Assembly: GCA_000697055.1 (NCBI GenBank)
Contig: JNDT01002398.1
Coordinates: 1-64,000, forward strand
Direction: 5' to 3'
Origin: Saksenaea vasiformis B4078
Lineage: Eukaryota > Mucoromycota > Mucoromycetes > Mucorales > Saksenaeaceae
DNA: 64,000 nt
The notes below the pieces were generated by a model that made no database searches, was not told where the DNA came from, and worked only from the letters and a program-made list of their open reading frames with translations. The position numbers were made by a program, and so were the translations under genes. Of this stretch, positions 60,023 to 64,000 are shown piece after piece; the first letter of the stretch is position 1; the number at the start of each line of letters is the position of its first letter.

Positions 60023-61542
60023 ATTTTTCCATGTTTTACTGTATATTCCTCTAGCCTGTACCAGTTTAAATATGTCAACTTGGTTATCAAAATGAAGGGC
60101 TCTAAGAAAAAAAAAAGGCAAGACTTGCCCTCGTCGTTATTTGAACTGTGTATGGGCTATGTCACTGTTACTGTTGCTAATGGTAAGGGATTTCATGCCG
60201 TTCTGCAGGTCTCTCGTATACGCGAGCGAAATGCACAAAACTTTACTCCGTGTTTTCAGACACCTTAAAGCTATATTTAGAGTATTATTACGTTGGCAGT
60301 TATTCAACAATGACGATGTGCATGCATTTAAGTAATTTTACTAACCCAATAAAAAAGCAAGTAGTAGTTTCCAATCGTCCCGTAAATGTATTGGACTATT
60401 TTTCCATCTGTGTCAGCGATATCCGACTCAACGTCACGTTGACCAGCTTAGTGATTGCTAAAGCAACTTGGCCAGATAAATGAAGCTCGGCTTAGAGAGC
60501 TTGTCAATCCAAGCTGTGTTGACGCCTATCGAAAGCAGTCAGTGGCGTCAAATATGTACTGTAGCTTGGGAAAAGATGAACTATGAAAGTGAAAAAGCGT
60601 TGTGCATGCAGCACAGACCCCCTTAACCAGAGGTTTCACCGAAAACACGCTGATTAAGTACTGGTGGGTAGCGATTGCTCTACGTAATCTTGGCCCTCTG
60701 TCTCTATTTAAAAAAAAAAGGCCTGTGTATCTTTAACTGATTTCAGTTTTGTATGAATTGCGGCCATGTCTACGGTTTTGTATTCATGAGGGGTACCAGC
60801 AGAAGAAAGTACTTTTTGTTTTCTAATGCAGAATATCACATAATCGACTGAGAACGTTTGCTCTTAGATGCGCCTTTTTAGGTAAAGCGATATAAGCGGT
60901 GCCTATGGTAGCAAAGGAAAATTAGCGTAGGGGAACACCGTGCGCATTTGTGGGTCTGTGGCGAGACCAACGCAAAGAAATACAGGAAACTCATTCTATT
61001 CTTCCATGTTCAATTAGATCTGTTTGCTTGACTAGTTCAAAGGAGAGAGATGCATTGGTGAATACCAAGTTTGTTCAAGATCGCACAGTCTGATGGTAAG
61101 CTATTGGTTGTTTTACTGCAGTTTAATGGTTCGTGTGCAGGAGGCTACAGTGTGCTCCTTCTTTGCAAGAAGAATGATGAACAGGATATGCGCTTTTAGG
61201 GATGTGTGTTTACACATAGTGCTCATTGATGGTAGGCGCTGTTAATAGGGCATGCATTCCGTTCGCTCCTACAAAAGAACGACACGGGCTTTTCTTATTG
61301 GTTGACAGGGTAACGAAAGCTTGTTTCCTGAACTTTAATACCCACGTTGCGTGCGGCAGTCTAAATTCTCGGTGGTACAAACAAATGAGCGATGATATTA
61401 CGAGCTGTTGAGGGTGACAGACGTTAAAAAAAAATCCCAAGGGCCTCCCTTCCTTATTCCCGACTGTGCGCTGCGCGCTTTATTACCCTTCTTTTCTTTT
61501 TCTATTTGCTTTTACTTCATTTCGGTACTTGTCATTGTAATC
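60023..61542. other. Intergenic, no supported gene
   Basis: Short frames on the plus strand (60080-60483) do not join into a supported gene. AT-rich, with a possible TATA region before the next start. Nothing else is recognised. Confidence 0.4.
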
Positions 61543-63209
61543 ATGATTTCTCATGACCCGATCGCAAAACAACCGCAATCAACCCGACCGTCTTTTTCGG
61601 CTCCTCTTCCTCAGAATTCTCGTAAACGGCTACGAAAACCAATGAAAACAATGAATAAGGGTACCAAGGTAAGATTAATCCTTACCTATCGTCACATAAC
61701 GCTTTTTACACGTTACAGAATATCATGCACCAACCATCTAGCCAATCTCAGGAAATATTTTCACTCGATACATCGCGCACTCCGCTTATCAAGTTACCGC
61801 CAACATCAAAGCCTGACGAACCACAACAAGTGAATAAATCATCTGAAAAACTACTTGATGAAGACGATTCGGATGATTCGGAACCACTTGAGGTCAATGC
61901 AAGGTAAGAGCATGAAAAGAAAAAGACAGAAGAAAAAAGTTGATATCAAAGCTGCCAGTGAAAATGATCATTCTCCTGCCCCTCCATTACCGTCCTCAAG
62001 CACTATACCTAAGTCGCCTCAAGATTTACTATTTTCTCCCACGGATTATTTTCCCTCCTCCGCGGAGAAGCAGAACGAAACAAGTAAGATACTCTGACAG
62101 AAAAGTTATAAACAGTATTCACGAGCGATCAACAGATCCAGCACCAACGATTAACGTGCGTATTGCTGGCAGCGACCTGATTCAGGACATTTTCCTTTCC
62201 CCAGTAGTCGAATGTCCTCCACCTCTTTCATCGGCGGCCGAACCCGAAACAACAACAGCGGAACAACCCACTTTTGCCCTTTGTCCACCTCCTCATCTGC
62301 ACAAGGCAAAAAGGCAATCTGCACGCACAGTTTTTCGACAAAATCAAAAGAGTGGCAAAGAAGAGGAACGAGATAACAACAGTAGTGCAGTGAGTCCAAG
62401 GTTTATGGCGCTCCGCAAACTGAGTGAGGCTGGTGTGGTAATTAACAGAAACTTGCATTTAAAAAAAGTATCGCTGAAACAAAAACGGAATGATTTAGTT
62501 GCCGCCGTTGGTGCTCGATCAGAAAGGGTCTGGATTAGATGAGAATTTCCAGACTCAGTTGCTAAAAAGGATCGACGAGATTGTTCAAGTTAACTTGCGG
62601 AAAATTCTTGGGAAGACTGCTCAACGCGCAGAAGGACTCTCGTCGCAACAATTTCAGCAACAAGAAGAAGAGCTGGAGACCTTGAGACGTCGTCAGATCG
62701 AGCTTGAGAATGAAGTCAATAGCTTACGCCTCCAACATATTGGTTTAGAACGGCAGCTTGTGGAAATGGAGATGATTAAGACACGTAACACGGAGCTAGA
62801 GGCTGAAGTACAACGTCTTCGAGAGAGTGGTAAGAGCAAGAAAAAAGAATGGGCGGACGCGGTAGAGTCCGACAACGACGAGGAAATCCAAGCGGAACTC
62901 GAACGATCATGCATCCAAGCCAGATGCCAAGCGCTCGAACAGCAACATGCAGATTTAGTCCGAACCATGGAACAATGGAAAACAGAGCTTGAGACATTGC
63001 AACAAGAGAATGTGAGACTGCGTCAAATCGAAAGCATGAACGCGGTGCAAATCGAATACATGCAACGCGCACTGGACAAGAAATCATCCCCAAGAAGACG
63101 AAAACCAAAGAAGGAAGAATTTGTGACAAATGATGGTCGTCTTACGTTTACAACGGAAATCGATGGACGCTTATCACAGTATACGATCAAACTACCCACG
63201 AATGCCTGA
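61543..63209 (+). CDS. Coiled-coil protein of unknown function
   Basis: Exons 61543-61668, 61719-about 61890, about 61920-62083, 62136-62437 and 62499-63209. The junction near 61890-61920 is not resolved. The N-terminal half is disordered, rich in Pro, Ser and Lys, with an acidic LLDEDDSDDSEPLE run. The C-terminal 237 residues are a long coiled coil (LETLRRRQIELENEVNSLRL, and LETLQQENVRLRQIESMN), then a short basic stretch (SPRRRKPKKEEF) and a small beta-like end (GRLTFTTEIDGRLSQYTIKL). That layout resembles chromosome-segregation or centrosome proteins, but no family is recognised. Confidence 0.65.
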
Positions 63210-64000
63210 TAACCTTACCAATGATAGAACAAATATTATACCCTTAGATACGTATTAGCAAATCCCCCTGTCCGGAAACCTTCCGCTTCCAGACATGTAT
63301 TAGTTACTTTAGGCTATTGGAACAGAGGCAGCTGAGCCTTCCTGTTAGTTACCAACGTGACTTGATAATAACCAGCATGTTTATGACACCTAATTTCGCC
63401 GCGTTGGCAGCAATCTTCAGGTGGTGATGGTACTCCTTTGGCTGTCTAGATGTTCATTTTGTCTTTTCTTCTGTTTGTCGCAGAGGGTACATCCCTTGGG
63501 AAACGTATGAAACACATGTACCATAGAGATCCTAGCAGGTTCCTGACACCCTTACGAGAAATGCGTTGATGCCCCTTATCGGATCTGCCTTCCGTTAACT
63601 TACACAGCGCTACCAAATATGACTACCGTTGATCTTCTGTCTCTTCAGAACTTTTTTCCACCTCCTCGGTTTCGACAGCTCTAGATACTTTCCCTTTTTT
63701 TTTTTTTACCCTTGCTCTAGCCTGCAAGATCTAAGTTGCGGGATTATCCATTATCTGCACCAAAAGATGAATCCGTCTTAGACCAGTGTGGCTGGTATTG
63801 GCTTTTAGCAGTTTGTCCAGAATGTATGGTAATGAAAGACACTCTTATCGACGTACTTAAACGATCAAGAAAGTGTCTGTGCCCGGCATGAATTTCTTCA
63901 CATGACAGCTTCTGCACAAAGGCCTTCGGGCCAGTTTTTCTTTTTTGGTAATTTGAGCAACTTTTTTATAGTGGTACCAAGCTAATTAAACTTGATCTAT
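63210..64000. other. Window-end region, no supported gene
   Basis: A short plus-strand stretch at about 63729-63835 (YPLSAPKDES, CGWYW) followed by a GTAATG could be one exon of a gene that continues past the window. Not enough is visible to call it. Confidence 0.3.

Noticed and set aside
63729..63835. CGWYW segment suggestive of an SH2-domain start
   Set aside because: Only about 30 residues are visible, the following residues do not continue an SH2 pattern, and no flanking exons were found.
1..64000. CRISPR arrays, operons, bacterial-type promoters
   Set aside because: The gene structure is eukaryotic; no direct repeats with regular spacers were seen.

Overview
This is nuclear DNA of a filamentous fungus, most likely an early-diverging one (Mucoromycota, probably Mucorales). 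Genes are cut by many short introns (mostly 40-95 bases, GT-AG with CTRAC-like branch sites), intergenic DNA is AT-rich, and several repeat families look like ones I associate with Mucorales (a Tc1-like transposase, a zinc-knuckle ORF, and a lineage-specific protein family). The genus cannot be fixed from sequence alone. Exon models were made by eye: each junction was chosen so that donor, acceptor and reading phase agree.

Layout. 1-2435: decayed transposase end with a SWIM zinc finger, then an intron-rich RNase H-like gene. 4351-6038: an unrecognised six-exon gene. 6582-13554 (minus): the very large URA2-type gene for the first two steps of pyrimidine synthesis. 13.6-17.7 kb: gene-poor, with a zinc-knuckle transposon relic. 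17.8-33.3 kb: a tandemly duplicated segment built around small secreted double-psi beta-barrel (RlpA-like) proteins: two intact genes, one pseudogene and one 3' stub. It is interrupted by a MITE-like element and by a 6 kb insert holding a lineage-specific gene, a Fanzor/TnpB-like C-terminal fragment, a 118-bp tandem repeat and a tRNA-like sequence.

35.3-38.6 kb: alternative NADH dehydrogenase (plus) and PEX19 (minus). 38.8-42.2 kb: a 3.4 kb element with inverted repeats of about 485 bp and a broken Tc1/mariner-like transposase. 42.4-50.1 kb (minus): a KIN4-like protein kinase, a HAD-family protein and a TALE homeobox factor. 51.0-55.8 kb: an unrecognised ORF, an MFS exporter and PEX11. 58.6-60.0 kb: a sphingosine/diacylglycerol kinase. 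61.5-63.2 kb: a coiled-coil protein.

Most host genes are ordinary housekeeping loci with no operon logic. PEX19 and PEX11 both serve peroxisome biogenesis but lie 16 kb apart. The accessory interest is in the duplicated secreted-protein segment, the Fanzor-like relic, the foldback-like element and the two unrecognised conserved-looking proteins.
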